Assembly: GCF_014205225.1 (NCBI RefSeq)
Contig: NZ_JACHNB010000001.1
Location: 9,219,501 to 9,283,500, forward strand
Origin: Actinoplanes octamycinicus
GTDB lineage: Bacteria > Actinomycetota > Actinomycetes > Mycobacteriales > Micromonosporaceae
DNA: 64,000 bases
Direction of reading: 5' to 3'
Shown: positions 8,351 through 17,512 of the stretch, piece by piece
Numbering within the stretch: position 1 is the first letter of the stretch
Layout: every line of letters starts with the position of its first letter
Notes under the pieces: model-generated
The model's input: only the letters and a program-made list of their open reading frames with translations
Told to the model about the DNA's origin: nothing
The model's database searches: none
Program-made: the position numbers and the translations under genes

Positions 8351-8369
8351 TTTTGGCGATCGGAAGCGG

Positions 8370-10067
8370 TCAAGAAACCCGGACCGGCACCACATCCGGA
8401 GCGCCGAGCCGAGCCGCGTCGGCGGTCTCGTCGTCCTGCTGTTCCTGCGAGGCGCGCTCCGCCGCGACCCGCAGACGATAGTGTTCCACCTCGCGGTCCC
8501 TCTGCTCCTTGGTCCAGCCGAGCACCCGCCCCATCAGATCAGCCACCTCCGAGGCCGAAGCGGTCCCCCGGTCGAACGTCTCGATCGAGATCCGGGTACG
8601 CCGGGTCAGCACGTCGACCAGATGCCGCGCGCCCTCGGCCGCCGCCGCGTAGACCACCTCGGCCCGCAGGTAGTCCTCGGCCCCGGTCAGCGGACGACCC
8701 AGCGAAGGATCGTCCTCGATCAGCTCCAGCAGATCCTTGATCAGTGATCCGTATCGGCCGAGCAGATGCTCGACCCGGGCCACGTGCAGCCCCGACTCCG
8801 CGGCGATCAGACCGCGCCGGTTCCACAATGCCGGGAAGCCCTCCGCCCCGACCAGCGGGATCCTGTCGGTGCAGCACTTGGCGATCGGCCGGTTCAGGTT
8901 GAACGCGCAGGCGTCCACCGCGTCCTTCGCCATCACCCGGTACGTCGTGTACTTCCCGCCGGCCACCACCACCAGCCCGGGCACCGGACTGCCCACCATG
9001 TGCTCGCGGGACAGTTTCGAGGTGGACTCCGACTCGCCGGAGAGCAGCGGCCGCAGCCCGGCGTAGACGCCCTGCACGTCGGAGCGCTCCAGCGGGGTGG
9101 ACAGCACCTTGTTGACCTCGGTCAGCAGATAGTCGATGTCCTTGGCGGAGGCGGCCGGGTGCGCCTTGTCCAGGTTCCAGTCGGTGTCGGTGGTGCCGAC
9201 GATCCAGTGCCGCCCCCAGGGGATCACGAACAGCACGCTGGTCGCGGTCCGCAGGATCAGCCCGGTGGTGGACTGGATCCGGTCACGCGGGACGACCAGG
9301 TGGATGCCCTTGGAGGCGCGGACGTGGAACTGGCCGCGCTCGCCGACCAGCGACTGGGTGTCGTCGGTCCACACCCCGGTCGCGTTGATCACCTGCTGGG
9401 CGCGGATCTCGAAGGTGCGATCGGTCTCCAGGTCCCGGGCGGTGACGCCGGTGACCCGCTCGCCCTCCCGCAGGAAGCCGGTGACCTCGACCCGGTTGGC
9501 CACGTGCGCGCCGTAGGCGGCCGCGGTCCGGGCCAGGAACATGGTGTGCCGGGCGTCGTCGAGCTGGGCGTCGTAGTAGGTCAATGCCCCTTTCAGCGCG
9601 TCCTTGCGGAGCGCCGGGCAGGCCCGCAGCGCACCGCGCCGGGTCAGGTGCCGGTGGTTCGGCAGCGAGCTGGACCAGGCCATCGTGTCGTAGAGGGTGA
9701 CGCCCGCCCCGGCGTAGGCCCGCTCCCAGACGTGGTGCTTGAGCGGGTAGAGGAACCGGACCGGGCGGGCCAGGTGCGGGGCCAGCCGGGTGAGGATCAG
9801 GCCCCGCTCCCGCAGCGCCTCCCGGACCAGCCCGAAGTCGAGCATCTCCAGGTAGCGCAGGCCGCCGTGGATCAGTTTGCTGGACCGGCTGGAGGTGCCG
9901 GAGGCGAAGTCGCGCGCCTCGATCAGCCCCACGGAGAGACCCCGCGTGACCGCGTCGAGCGCGCAACCCGCCCCCACCACTCCCCCACCGATGACGAGCA
10001 CGTCCACCTCGGCCACCTCGAGGGCGGCCAGCGCGGCGTCCCGTGTCTCAGGTGAGAGCATCGACAT
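8370..10067 (-). CDS. glpD: Aerobic glycerol-3-phosphate dehydrogenase
   Basis: A 565-residue FAD enzyme that oxidises sn-glycerol-3-phosphate to dihydroxyacetone phosphate and passes electrons to the quinone pool at the membrane. The FAD motif VLVIGGGVVGAGCALD is at the N-terminus, followed by ASGTSSRSSKLIHGGLRYLE, a GlpD signature. GTTDTDWN and YAGLRPLL follow, and the C-terminal DAO_C domain carries AEVVYAAAAEGARHLVDVL. The start ATG at 10067 overlaps the glpK stop by one base (TGATG). An ATG at 10061 is also possible. Last gene of glpF-glpK-glpD. Confidence 0.96.
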   Translation of the reverse strand: MSMLSPETRDAALAALEVAEVDVLVIGGGVVGAGCALDAVTRGLSVGLIEARDFASGTSSRSSKLIHGGLRYLEMLDFGLVREALRERGLILTRLAPHLARPVRFLYPLKHHVWERAYAGAGVTLYDTMAWSSSLPNHRHLTRRGALRACPALRKDALKGALTYYDAQLDDARHTMFLARTAAAYGAHVANRVEVTGFLREGERVTGVTARDLETDRTFEIRAQQVINATGVWTDDTQSLVGERGQFHVRASKGIHLVVPRDRIQSTTGLILRTATSVLFVIPWGRHWIVGTTDTDWNLDKAHPAASAKDIDYLLTEVNKVLSTPLERSDVQGVYAGLRPLLSGESESTSKLSREHMVGSPVPGLVVVAGGKYTTYRVMAKDAVDACAFNLNRPIAKCCTDRIPLVGAEGFPALWNRRGLIAAESGLHVARVEHLLGRYGSLIKDLLELIEDDPSLGRPLTGAEDYLRAEVVYAAAAEGARHLVDVLTRRTRISIETFDRGTASASEVADLMGRVLGWTKEQRDREVEHYRLRVAAERASQEQQDDETADAARLGAPDVVPVRVS

Positions 10068-11584
10068 CAGTCCACATCCACCCAGTCGAGGGTCCGCTGC
10101 ACCGCCTTCTTCCAGCGGCCGTACCCCTGCTCGCGCTGCTCGCCCGACCAGTTCGGCTGCCAGCGCTGCGACTCGTTCCAGTTGTCCCGCAGCTCGTCGG
10201 TGGATTTCCAGTAGCCGACCGCGAGCCCGGCCGCGTAGGCCGCGCCGAGCGCCGTGGTCTCGGCCACCACCGGCCGGCTGACCGGCACGCCGAGCACGTC
10301 CGCCTGGATCTGCATGCACAGGTTGTTGGCGGTGATCCCGCCGTCCACCTTGAGCACGTCCAGGGTCACCCCGGAGTCCTGCGCCATCGCGTCGACCACG
10401 TCCCGGGTCTGGTAGCAGATCGACTCGAGGGTGGCCCGGGCGATGTGCGCGTCGGTGTTGAACCGGGACAGCCCGACGATCGCGCCGCGCGCGTCGGACC
10501 GCCAGTACGGCGCGAACAGCCCGGAGAACGCCGGCACGAAGTAGACGCCACCGCTGTCCGCCACCGTCGCCGCCAGGGACTCGCTCTGCTCCGCCGACTT
10601 GATCAGCTTCAGCTGGTCGCGCAGCCACTGCACGGCCGAGCCGGTGACCGCGATCGAGCCCTCCAGGGCGTAGACCGGGGCGGCGTCGCCGAACTTGTAG
10701 CAGACCGTGGTGAGCAGCCCGTTCTCCGAGCGGACCAGGTTGGTGCCGGTGTTCAGCAGCATGAAGTTGCCGGTGCCGTAGGTGTTCTTCGCCTCGCCGG
10801 GCGCGAAGCACACCTGACCGACCGTGGCGGCCTGCTGGTCGCCGAGGTCCCCGGTGAGCGGCACGTCCCCGCCGAGCGGACCGTCCACGTGCGCCGTGCC
10901 GTAGCCGCTCGGGTCGGACGACGGCCGGATCTGCGGGAGCATCTGCCGCGGGATGTTGAAGAACGACAGCAGCTCGTCGTCCCAGTCCAGGGTCTCCAGG
11001 TTCATCAGCATGGTGCGGCTGGCGTTGGTCACGTCGGTGACGTGGTTGCCGCCCTTGGTGCCGCCGGTCATGTTCCAGAGCAGCCAGCTGTCGGTGTTGC
11101 CGAAGAGGGCGTCGCCGCGCTCGGCCGCCTCGCGGACCCCGTCGACATTCTCCAGGATCCACTGGATCTTGCCGCCGGAGAAGTAGGTGGCCGGCGGCAG
11201 CCCGGCCTTGCGCCGGATCACGTCGCCGCGGCCGTCCCGGTCCAGCGCCGAGGCGATCCGGTCAGTGCGGGTGTCCTGCCAGACGATCGCGTTGTAATAG
11301 GGCCGGCCGGTGCGCCGGTCCCAGACCACCGCGGTCTCCCGCTGGTTGGTGACCCCGACCGCGGCCAGGTCGCGGGCGCTCAGGTTCGCCTTCTGCATCG
11401 CGGTGCGCACCACCGCGACGGTCCGCTCCCAGATCTCGATCGGGTTGTGCTCCACCCATCCGGCCTGCGGCAGGATCTGCTCGTGCTCGAGCTGGTGGCG
11501 GGCCACCTCGTTGCCGCCATGGTCGAAGATTATGAAGCGCGTGCTGGTCGTGCCCTGGTCCACGGCTCCGACGAAGTCAGCCAC
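10067..11584 (-). CDS. glpK: Glycerol kinase (first copy)
   Basis: A 505-residue FGGY-family kinase making glycerol-3-phosphate from glycerol and ATP. The N-terminal phosphate loop VDQGTTSTR, the substrate region [32 protein letters not shown], and the C-terminal [10 protein letters not shown] and [18 protein letters not shown] are all present. It overlaps glpF by 8 bp and glpD by 1 bp, so the three are one operon: uptake, phosphorylation, oxidation. A paralogue lies 1.7 kb away on the other strand. Confidence 0.96.
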   Translation of the reverse strand: MADFVGAVDQGTTSTRFIIFDHGGNEVARHQLEHEQILPQAGWVEHNPIEIWERTVAVVRTAMQKANLSARDLAAVGVTNQRETAVVWDRRTGRPYYNAIVWQDTRTDRIASALDRDGRGDVIRRKAGLPPATYFSGGKIQWILENVDGVREAAERGDALFGNTDSWLLWNMTGGTKGGNHVTDVTNASRTMLMNLETLDWDDELLSFFNIPRQMLPQIRPSSDPSGYGTAHVDGPLGGDVPLTGDLGDQQAATVGQVCFAPGEAKNTYGTGNFMLLNTGTNLVRSENGLLTTVCYKFGDAAPVYALEGSIAVTGSAVQWLRDQLKLIKSAEQSESLAATVADSGGVYFVPAFSGLFAPYWRSDARGAIVGLSRFNTDAHIARATLESICYQTRDVVDAMAQDSGVTLDVLKVDGGITANNLCMQIQADVLGVPVSRPVVAETTALGAAYAAGLAVGYWKSTDELRDNWNESQRWQPNWSGEQREQGYGRWKKAVQRTLDWVDVD

Positions 11585-12425
11585 GGTGTGCCTCCACAGT
11601 CTCGTCAGTCTGATCCGGCAGCCTGCCCGGCTCCTCCGGCCCGGCCACCGGGAGGAATCGTCCCACCAGGACTTTGTACAGCCCAGCGCCGAGCAGCCCG
11701 CCGAGGATCGGTGCCACGATCGGCACCCAGAAGTAGAGATATCCGGTCTGGTCCCGGAACGCGCCGCCGTAGCCGGTCAGATAGCTGGCGAGTCGCGGGC
11801 CGAAGTCGCGGGCCGGGTTGATCGCGTAACCGGCGGCGGTGCCCCAGGCCATCCCGATGGCGACCACGATCAGGCCGATGATGAACGGCGCCAGGTTGGC
11901 GCCCGGCGGGGTTTGCGCCGCGTCGGTGACCGCGAGGATGAGGAACAGCAGGATCGCGGTGCCGATGATCTGGTCCCGGAACGCGCCCCACTCGCTCACC
12001 GGCAGTGCGCCGTTGCCGGGCAGCGTGGAGAAGACGCCCTGCGTCTTGATCGTCAGACCGGGGTCCGCGGCGTTCAGCACCTCGGTGTAGTTCCACCGCA
12101 CGATCAGCGCGGCGATGAAGGCGCCGAGCATCTGCGCGCCGATGTACGGCGCCACCTTGCGCCAGGAGAAGCCCTTGAAGGCGGCCAGCGCGATGGTGAC
12201 GGCCGGGTTGAGGTGTGCGCCGCTGATCCGCCCGGCGACGTAGACACCGAAGGTCACGCCGAGCCCCCAGGCCCAGGCGATGCTGTCGTGATCACCGATG
12301 CCGCCGGCGACCACCTGGGCGACCACGCCCACCCCGAACAGGATGAGGATCAGCGTGCCGGCGAACTCGGCCGCGACCTCGGCGAGCAGTGTCGGTACGC
12401 GAGGAATCTTGATACTTGTAGCCAT
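11577..12425 (-). CDS. glpF: Glycerol uptake facilitator (aquaglyceroporin)
   Basis: A 282-residue MIP-family channel with six membrane segments. Both half-helix motifs are present: N73-P74-A75 in [10 protein letters not shown], and N203-P204-A205 followed by R206-D207. The Asp right after the second NPAR motif marks glycerol facilitators rather than water channels. It is the first gene of the glycerol operon and divergent from the IclR regulator, sharing a 131-bp promoter region. The last 40 residues form a charged cytosolic tail. Confidence 0.95.
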   Translation of the reverse strand: MATSIKIPRVPTLLAEVAAEFAGTLILILFGVGVVAQVVAGGIGDHDSIAWAWGLGVTFGVYVAGRISGAHLNPAVTIALAAFKGFSWRKVAPYIGAQMLGAFIAALIVRWNYTEVLNAADPGLTIKTQGVFSTLPGNGALPVSEWGAFRDQIIGTAILLFLILAVTDAAQTPPGANLAPFIIGLIVVAIGMAWGTAAGYAINPARDFGPRLASYLTGYGGAFRDQTGYLYFWVPIVAPILGGLLGAGLYKVLVGRFLPVAGPEEPGRLPDQTDETVEAHRG

Positions 12426-12556
12426 GCTCCCTCCCTGCTTCCCGCATCGATGCCAAGGACGCTAGGAAGACCGGTGGCCGGGAGCAACGAACGGCGGTCG
12501 GCATTGTCGAACATCAATTACGGCGAGTCGTAGCACGATCGCATAGAGTGCGAAAC
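12426..12556. promoter_or_regulatory. Divergent promoter region of glpFKD and the IclR-glpK2 operon
   Basis: 131 bp between two divergent starts, noticeably AT-richer near 12500-12560 than the surroundings. It contains TTGTCGAACATCAATTACGG (12506-12525), an imperfect TTG...CAA element that could hold an IclR/GylR site. I cannot define the operator more closely by eye. Confidence 0.45.
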
Positions 12557-13312
12557 ATGCCCGGCACCGTGCAGTCGATCGAGCGAGCCGCCGCGATCCT
12601 GCGGATGCTCGCCGGCGGCCCGGGCCGGCTCGGGCTCAGCGAGATCGCCCGCTCCCTCGACCTGGCCAAGGGCACCACCCACGGGATCCTGCGCACGCTG
12701 CAGGGAGTCGGTTTCGTCGAGCAGGACCGGGTCTCCGGGCAGTACCAGCTCGGCGCCGCGCTGCTGCACCTGGGCACCAGCTATTTGGACATCAACGAGC
12801 TGCGGTCCCGCTCGATCAACTGGGCGGATCCGCTGGCCGCGCGCAGCGGGGAGGCGGTCCGGATCGGGACCGTCTACGAGGGTCAGGTGCTGGTGGTGCA
12901 CCACGTGTTCCGGCCGGACGACACGTTCCAGACGCTCGACGTGGGCGCGCTGCTGCCGCTGCACGCGACCGCGCTGGGGAAGGTGCTGCTGGCGTACCGG
13001 GCCGGGATCTTCGACTCCGATCTGGCGTCCTACACACGGAAAACCCTGGTCACCCCGCGCGAGCTGGTCACCGCCCTGGAGCAGGTGCGCGAGTGCGGCT
13101 GGGCGGCCGACGTCGAGGAGTTCACCCTCGGCGAGGCGGCCGTCGCGGCGCCGATCCGCGGTTACGGCGGACTGGTGATCGGCGCCATCGGCATCTCCGG
13201 ACAAGTCGAACGGATCTGCGACAGCCACTACCAACCACGCCCGCACCTGGTCACCAGCGTGCGGGACGCGGCCCGGGCGATCTCCAGGGACTTGGGAGCG
13301 GCCCGGCCATAG
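12557..13312 (+). CDS. IclR-family regulator, probably the glycerol regulator (GylR-like)
   Basis: A 251-residue protein with the IclR winged helix at the N-terminus (VQSIERAAAILRML, LGLSEIARSLDLAKGTTHGIL) and the effector domain after residue 80 (GALLPLHATALGKVLLAY, and the CGWAADVEEF and GIGAIGISG-type regions). Starts at ATG 12557; a GTG at 12548 is an alternative. It lies between the glpFKD operon and a second glpK, 12 bp ahead of the latter. In Streptomyces the glycerol operon is governed by the IclR protein GylR, so the same job is inferred here. Confidence 0.9.
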   Translation: MPGTVQSIERAAAILRMLAGGPGRLGLSEIARSLDLAKGTTHGILRTLQGVGFVEQDRVSGQYQLGAALLHLGTSYLDINELRSRSINWADPLAARSGEAVRIGTVYEGQVLVVHHVFRPDDTFQTLDVGALLPLHATALGKVLLAYRAGIFDSDLASYTRKTLVTPRELVTALEQVRECGWAADVEEFTLGEAAVAAPIRGYGGLVIGAIGISGQVERICDSHYQPRPHLVTSVRDAARAISRDLGAARP

Positions 13313-13324
13313 AAGGGATCAACC

Positions 13325-14827
13325 ATGACCGAGCGCTATGTGGTGGCGATCGACCAGGGCACCACCTCGACCCGGTGCATCGTGTTCGATCGGCGCGGGC
13401 AGTTGGTCTCCCTGGCCCAGCAGGAACACAAACAGCACTTCCCGAAACCGGGCTGGGTGGAGCACGACGCCATGGAGATCTGGCGGAACGTGGAGCGCCT
13501 GGCGCCGCGGGTGTTGCGCCGGGCCGGGATCACCATCGACCAGGTGGCCGCGGTCGGCATCGCCAACCAGCGGGAGACCACGGTGATCTGGGACCGGCGG
13601 ACCGGGATCCCGGTCGGGCGGGCGATCATCTGGCAGGACACCCGCACCGACGCCCTGGTCCACGACCTGTCCTCGCGACCGTCCGCCCAGCACATCTCGG
13701 ACCTCTCCGGGCTGCCGCTCGCCACCTACTTCTCCGGGCCGCGGCTGCGCTGGATGCTGGACCACACGCCGGGCCTGCAGGCGCGCGCGGAGCGCGGCGA
13801 GGTGCTCTGCGGGACCATGGAGACCTGGCTGATCTGGAACATGACCCGGGGCGCGCACGTCACCGACGTCACCAACGCCAGCCGCACCATGCTGCTCGAC
13901 GTGCACACCCTGGAGTGGTCGGCCGAGGCGCTCGACTTCTTCGGGATCCCCCGCGCGATGTTGCCGGAGGTCCGGGCTTCGATCGGCGCCTTCGGCACCG
14001 CCGCGGAGGCATTTCCTTCGGTACGGATCGGCGCCGCCCTCGGTGACCAGCAGGCCGCCCTGTTCGGCCAGACCTGCTTCACCCCCGGCGAGGCGAAATG
14101 CACCTACGGCACCGGGAGCTTCCTGCTGCTCAACACCGGTCAGGAGCTGATCCGGCCGGCGCACGGGCTGCTCAGCACGGTCGCCTACCAGGTGGCCGGG
14201 TCGCCGGCCAGCTACGCGCTGGAGGGCTCGATCGCGATCACCGGCTCGCTGGTCCAGTGGTTCCGCGACCAGCTCGAGCTGATCTCCAGCGCGCCGGAGA
14301 TCGAGACCCTGGCCCGGACCGTCGCGGACAACGGCGGCTGCTACATCGTGCCGGCGTTCTCCGGGCTCTACACGCCGCACTGGCGGTCCGAGGCGCGCGG
14401 GGTGATCGTGGGGCTGACGTCGTACATCACCAAGGGGCACCTGGCCCGCGCGGTCCTGGAGGCGACCGCCTGGCAGACCCGCGAGGTGGTGGACGCGATG
14501 AACGCGAACTCCGGCCTGGCCCTGAAGACCCTCAAGGTGGACGGCGGGATGACCGCCGACAACCTGCTGATGCAGATGATCGCCGACGTGCTGGACGTGC
14601 CGGTGGTCCGGCCGCTCGCGGTGGAGACGGTCTCGCTGGGCGCCGCCTACGCCGCCGGGCTGGCCGTCGGGTACTGGCCGGACCTGGACGGGCTGCGCCG
14701 GAACTGGCACATCGCCGGACAGTGGATGCCGGCGATGGACCCGGGGCTGCGCGACACCGAGTACGCCAACTGGCAGCGCGCCGTGGAACGCACCTTCGAC
14801 TGGATCCAGCCGGCCGCTCAGACGTAG
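13325..14827 (+). CDS. glpK: Glycerol kinase (second copy)
   Basis: A 500-residue FGGY kinase closely related to the first copy: [61 protein letters not shown] and [18 protein letters not shown]. All ATP- and glycerol-contact segments are intact, so it should be active. It begins 12 bp after the IclR gene with an AAGGGA ribosome binding site, so regulator and kinase are co-transcribed. It differs from the first copy most in the central region (VLCGTMETWLIWNMTRG) and has no glpF or glpD of its own. Confidence 0.95.
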   Translation: MTERYVVAIDQGTTSTRCIVFDRRGQLVSLAQQEHKQHFPKPGWVEHDAMEIWRNVERLAPRVLRRAGITIDQVAAVGIANQRETTVIWDRRTGIPVGRAIIWQDTRTDALVHDLSSRPSAQHISDLSGLPLATYFSGPRLRWMLDHTPGLQARAERGEVLCGTMETWLIWNMTRGAHVTDVTNASRTMLLDVHTLEWSAEALDFFGIPRAMLPEVRASIGAFGTAAEAFPSVRIGAALGDQQAALFGQTCFTPGEAKCTYGTGSFLLLNTGQELIRPAHGLLSTVAYQVAGSPASYALEGSIAITGSLVQWFRDQLELISSAPEIETLARTVADNGGCYIVPAFSGLYTPHWRSEARGVIVGLTSYITKGHLARAVLEATAWQTREVVDAMNANSGLALKTLKVDGGMTADNLLMQMIADVLDVPVVRPLAVETVSLGAAYAAGLAVGYWPDLDGLRRNWHIAGQWMPAMDPGLRDTEYANWQRAVERTFDWIQPAAQT

Positions 14828-15039
14828 GCGGCGCGGGCCGGGCGCAGCGCCATGCAGTGCCCGCAGCGCAGGAAGTACCGGGTCGGGGAGACCGGGAACA
14901 GGGGGATGAAGAACAGGGTGAACTTGCTGGTCCGGGCCAGCCGCGCCTGCGGGGCCGCCCAGCCGCAGACCTCACAGGTCTGCACCCGGTTGTCGACCAG
15001 CTGGTCCTTGGTACGCACGCCGAACAACACGAAGAACAT
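14818..15039 (-). CDS. Small zinc-ribbon protein
   Basis: A 73-residue protein with two CxxC knuckles, TCEVCGW and LRCGHCMAL, separated by a hydrophobic stretch KFTLFFIPLFPVSPTRYFL. This is the layout of the small zinc-ribbon domain proteins widespread in actinobacteria. Function unknown. It converges on the second glpK and overlaps its 3' end by 10 bp. Confidence 0.8.
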   Translation of the reverse strand: MFFVLFGVRTKDQLVDNRVQTCEVCGWAAPQARLARTSKFTLFFIPLFPVSPTRYFLRCGHCMALRPARAAYV

Positions 15040-15092
15040 GTCCCCAGCGTGTCATCAGTTCGCCAGATCCGCCGGGCGAATAGCGTGGCGGC

Positions 15093-15788
15093 ATGACAGC
15101 GGTCGATGAGTTCGGCGACCGGCTGAGGGCCACCGGCTGGGTGACCGACCTGCTGGTCGCCGGGTCCCTCGCCACCGGCGACCACATCCCCGGGGTGAGC
15201 GACCTCGACCTGGTGGCGATCGTGCCGGCGGCGCCGGATCCGGCCCGGATCGCCGAGGCGCACGCCGGCGTCGACCCGGCGCTCGCCCTGGGCTGCGTCT
15301 ACGTCGCCGAGGACCGGCTCGGTGACCTCGCCGCCGAGCACCCGACCTGGACGCACGGCGTGCTGGTGCACCGGATCCTGTCCGGCGTGACCCGGGCCGA
15401 GCTGGTCCGGCACGGCTACCCGGTCTTCGGCCGGCGGCCGGCCGAGCTGCTGCCGCCGATGACCGCCGACGACATCCGGGCCGCCGCGCGCGCCGAGCTC
15501 ACCGGCTACTGGGCGTGGGCGGCCCGCCGGCCGTGGCTCTTCGCCGACCCGGCGCTCGCCGACCTGAGCCTCACCTCGATGGCCCGCGGCCGGCACGCCC
15601 TGCGCCACGGCACCCTGCTGACGAAGTCCGCGGCGATCGAGGAGGCGTCCGCCCCACCGTGGCTGATCGCCCAGCTCCGGGACCGCCGCCGAGGCGGGAC
15701 GGCCCGCTCGCCACGGCTGCGCACGGCGTGGCTCGCGTGGCGGGACGCCCGCCGTACCGTCGCCGCCGCCCGCCACCCCACCGCCTGA
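15093..15788 (+). CDS. Nucleotidyltransferase-fold protein
   Basis: A 231-residue protein whose first domain has the polymerase-beta nucleotidyltransferase signature GSLATGDHIPGVSDLDLVAI: the GS and the D-x-D metal-binding pair. The second half is helical. This matches stand-alone nucleotidyltransferases related to aminoglycoside adenylyltransferases and kanamycin nucleotidyltransferase. The substrate is not predictable; a resistance role would be a guess. Monocistronic, divergent from the zinc-ribbon gene by 53 bp. Confidence 0.75.
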   Translation: MTAVDEFGDRLRATGWVTDLLVAGSLATGDHIPGVSDLDLVAIVPAAPDPARIAEAHAGVDPALALGCVYVAEDRLGDLAAEHPTWTHGVLVHRILSGVTRAELVRHGYPVFGRRPAELLPPMTADDIRAAARAELTGYWAWAARRPWLFADPALADLSLTSMARGRHALRHGTLLTKSAAIEEASAPPWLIAQLRDRRRGGTARSPRLRTAWLAWRDARRTVAAARHPTA

Positions 15789-16161
15789 CCCGCCGGCCCC
15801 CTTCCCGCGCGATCGCCAGAGCGCCGTGCGCCTCCGGCCGCCACGAGCCGCCGCGCGCTTCCGCCCACCACGAGCCGCCGTGCGCTTCCAGCTGCCGCGA
15901 GCCGCCGTGGCTGACGGAGGGTGGGCCGGCGGCAGGTTCCGGCTGGGCGTGAGGGGTGCCTCAGGACGGTGGAGGGACCCGTGGGAGCCAGCCGGGAGCT
16001 GTGGGCGCGGGACGGGCCGGGAGCGGGCCGGGCCTCGCGGAGGGGTGGCGACGGGAGCTGGCAGGCGGGCGTAGCGGGGCGGGGTGCAGGGGTCGGTGTG
16101 CCGCCGGTCACGACTGGGGAGTAGGTGGAATCGGGGCGGGGCGGGCCGGGTTCGCGAGGGT
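15789..16161. other. Intergenic region with short tandem repeat and a REP-like palindrome
   Basis: 373 bp without a gene. CGAGCCGCCG recurs at 15844, 15871 and 15898, a 27-bp period over about 2.5 copies. At 15939-15995 is a degenerate member of the palindromic family seen at 35116-35720 and 42604-42660: it starts CCGGCTGGGCGTGAGGGG and ends GCCAGCCGG. The rest, up to the GAGGG ribosome binding site of the next gene, is featureless. Confidence 0.6.
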
Positions 16162-16827
16162 ATGACGACGATCGGACTCATCGGCAGTGGGAACATCGGG
16201 GGCACCGTGGCGCGGCTCGCCGTGGCAGCCGGGTATGACGTGGTGCTGAGCAACTCGCGCGGGCCGGAGACCCTGCGGGGGCTGGTCGAGGAGCTGGGTC
16301 CGAGGGCGCGGGCCGCCACCGCGGCGGAGGCGGCCGCGGCCGGGGACATCGTGGTGGTGACCGTGCCGCTGAAGGCCTACCCGGAGGTGCCGGTGGAGCC
16401 GCTGGCCGGCAAGGTCGTGATCGACACGAACAACTACTACCCGGAGCGGGACGGGCAGATCGCGGCCCTGGACAGCGACGAGAGCACCACCGGTGAGCTG
16501 CTGCAGCGGCACCTCGCGGAGAGCAAGGTGGTGAAGGGGTTCAACAACATCTGGTTCCAGCACCTGGCCGAGCTGGCCCGGCCGGCCGGGGCCGCGGACC
16601 GGACCGCGCTGCCGGTGGCCGGCGACGACCCGGCGGCGAAGCTGGTGGTCACCGAGTTCCTCGACCGGATCGGGTACGACACGGTGGACGTCGGACCGCT
16701 CGCCGAGAACTGGCGGACCCAGCGGGACACGCCGGTCTACGTGACGCCGTACGGGCCGTACGACGGGGCGGCCACGCCGGCCGGCGCGGCGACCGTCCGC
16801 GAGCGGGTGGCCGAGGCCAAGCGCTGA
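16162..16827 (+). CDS. NADP/F420-type oxidoreductase (NAD(P)-binding protein)
   Basis: A 221-residue protein with the Rossmann motif IGLIGSGNIGGTVARLA at the very start, then VVLSNSRGPETL, IVVVTVPLKAY and VVIDTNNYYPERDG, the pattern of the F420-dependent NADP reductase (NpdG) family. The start is ATG 16162, preceded by CGAGGG; an upstream in-frame GTG/ATG lacks this. Many actinobacterial members with this N-terminus act on NADP without F420, so the cofactor is uncertain. Single gene followed by a hairpin. Confidence 0.8.
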   Translation: MTTIGLIGSGNIGGTVARLAVAAGYDVVLSNSRGPETLRGLVEELGPRARAATAAEAAAAGDIVVVTVPLKAYPEVPVEPLAGKVVIDTNNYYPERDGQIAALDSDESTTGELLQRHLAESKVVKGFNNIWFQHLAELARPAGAADRTALPVAGDDPAAKLVVTEFLDRIGYDTVDVGPLAENWRTQRDTPVYVTPYGPYDGAATPAGAATVRERVAEAKR

Positions 16828-16834
16828 GCACGCC

Positions 16835-16863
16835 GGGCCGGTCGCCGCTGCGGCGACCGGCCC
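16835..16863 (+). terminator. Hairpin terminator after the oxidoreductase gene
   Basis: GGGCCGGTCGCC (16835-16846) pairs perfectly with GGCGACCGGCCC (16852-16863) around the loop GCTGC, 8 bp after the stop codon. It lacks a T-run, as is usual in very GC-rich actinobacteria. Confidence 0.75.
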
Positions 16864-16983
16864 CGCACCGCACCGGGCCGCCGGGACCGGCGGGAAGCGG
16901 AACGGTTCGACCGATCCGGGAATCGCCGGAGTGCGCCCGCCGTGCGACACTGGGCCGCCGGATCGCCGCTCGGAGGCCCGAAA

Positions 16984-17511
16984 ATGCGAAAGCAGCTGGT
17001 CATCGCCGCTCTCGCCGCGCTGTTCCTGGCCGGGATCGGCACGGCGTTCGCGGCCTCGCGGGGCGGCGGCGCCGCGGACCGGCCGCCGGTGACCACCCCG
17101 GCCGTGCCCACCCCGGCCGTGCCCACCCCGGCCGCGCCCACCCCGGTCGCTGACCTGAGTGGCGTCGCCACCACCCGGGCGGTCACGCCGGCCCCCGCGG
17201 AGCCGGCCACCGTGGGCTCCGGCTCGCGTCCGGCCACCAGCGCTCCGGCCAGCCGGCGCCCGGGCAGCGTCGCGCCGACCACCGGCCCGGTGGTGGCGCC
17301 GCCCACCGATCTGCCACCGGCACGGCCGCCGACCACCGGCAGGCCGTTGCGGCCGACCGGCTCGATCAGCCCGCCGCCGCCGCTGGGCGACCCGGACGAC
17401 CCGGAGCTGGAGCACCGAAGCGTCCCGGGCGCCGGGGACGGTGACGGGCGGTCCGGGACGACAGACGCCCGCGACCACCAGCGTGGTCACGGGCGTCCGA
17501 GTACGTCGTAG
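16984..17511 (+). CDS. Secreted Pro/Thr-rich protein of unknown function
   Basis: A 175-residue protein starting MRKQLVIAALAALFLAGIGTAFAA, a signal peptide or anchor, followed by almost nothing but Pro, Thr, Ala, Val and Arg, including a run of PAVPTPAVPTPAAPTP. No folded domain is visible. Such proteins are extracytoplasmic and probably wall-associated. The start is ATG 16984. The last 16 codons run through a 15-bp hairpin (17464-17497), so the 3' end doubles as a terminator. I do not recognise a family. Confidence 0.55.
   Translation: MRKQLVIAALAALFLAGIGTAFAASRGGGAADRPPVTTPAVPTPAVPTPAAPTPVADLSGVATTRAVTPAPAEPATVGSGSRPATSAPASRRPGSVAPTTGPVVAPPTDLPPARPPTTGRPLRPTGSISPPPPLGDPDDPELEHRSVPGAGDGDGRSGTTDARDHQRGHGRPSTS
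17464..17497. terminator. Bidirectional hairpin between convergent genes
   Basis: Bases 17464-17478 pair with 17483-17497 with a single mismatch (GACGCCCG...CGGGCGTC). It lies between the ends of the Pro-rich protein gene and the lipoprotein gene on the other strand, partly inside the former. Confidence 0.65.
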
Positions 17512-17512
17512 G

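Larger units (their letters stand above)
7448..8369. other. Gene-free region with a duplicated segment, inverted repeat and 33-bp repeats
   Basis: About 920 bp without a credible gene; all frames open here are low-complexity Arg/Ala/Pro shadows. A segment around 7670-7840 is repeated imperfectly at about 7867-8016 (both contain TCCCGCCGAAGAACCGC and CACCCGCCAAGGACCGCAC). Next come a long inverted repeat (7989-8059) and a repeat of GCCCGATGC at 8112, 8145 and 8178, a 33-bp period. Just before the glpD stop is a copy of a dispersed element also found at 35784-35825. Confidence 0.7.

Noticed and set aside
8370..11162. A 930-codon minus-strand open frame
   Set aside because: Its first third is a shadow of glpK in another frame; only the part from 10067 is GlpD.
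15093..15788. Antibiotic resistance (aminoglycoside adenylyltransferase) gene
   Set aside because: Only the generic nucleotidyltransferase motif is visible; no residue pattern specific to a resistance enzyme.
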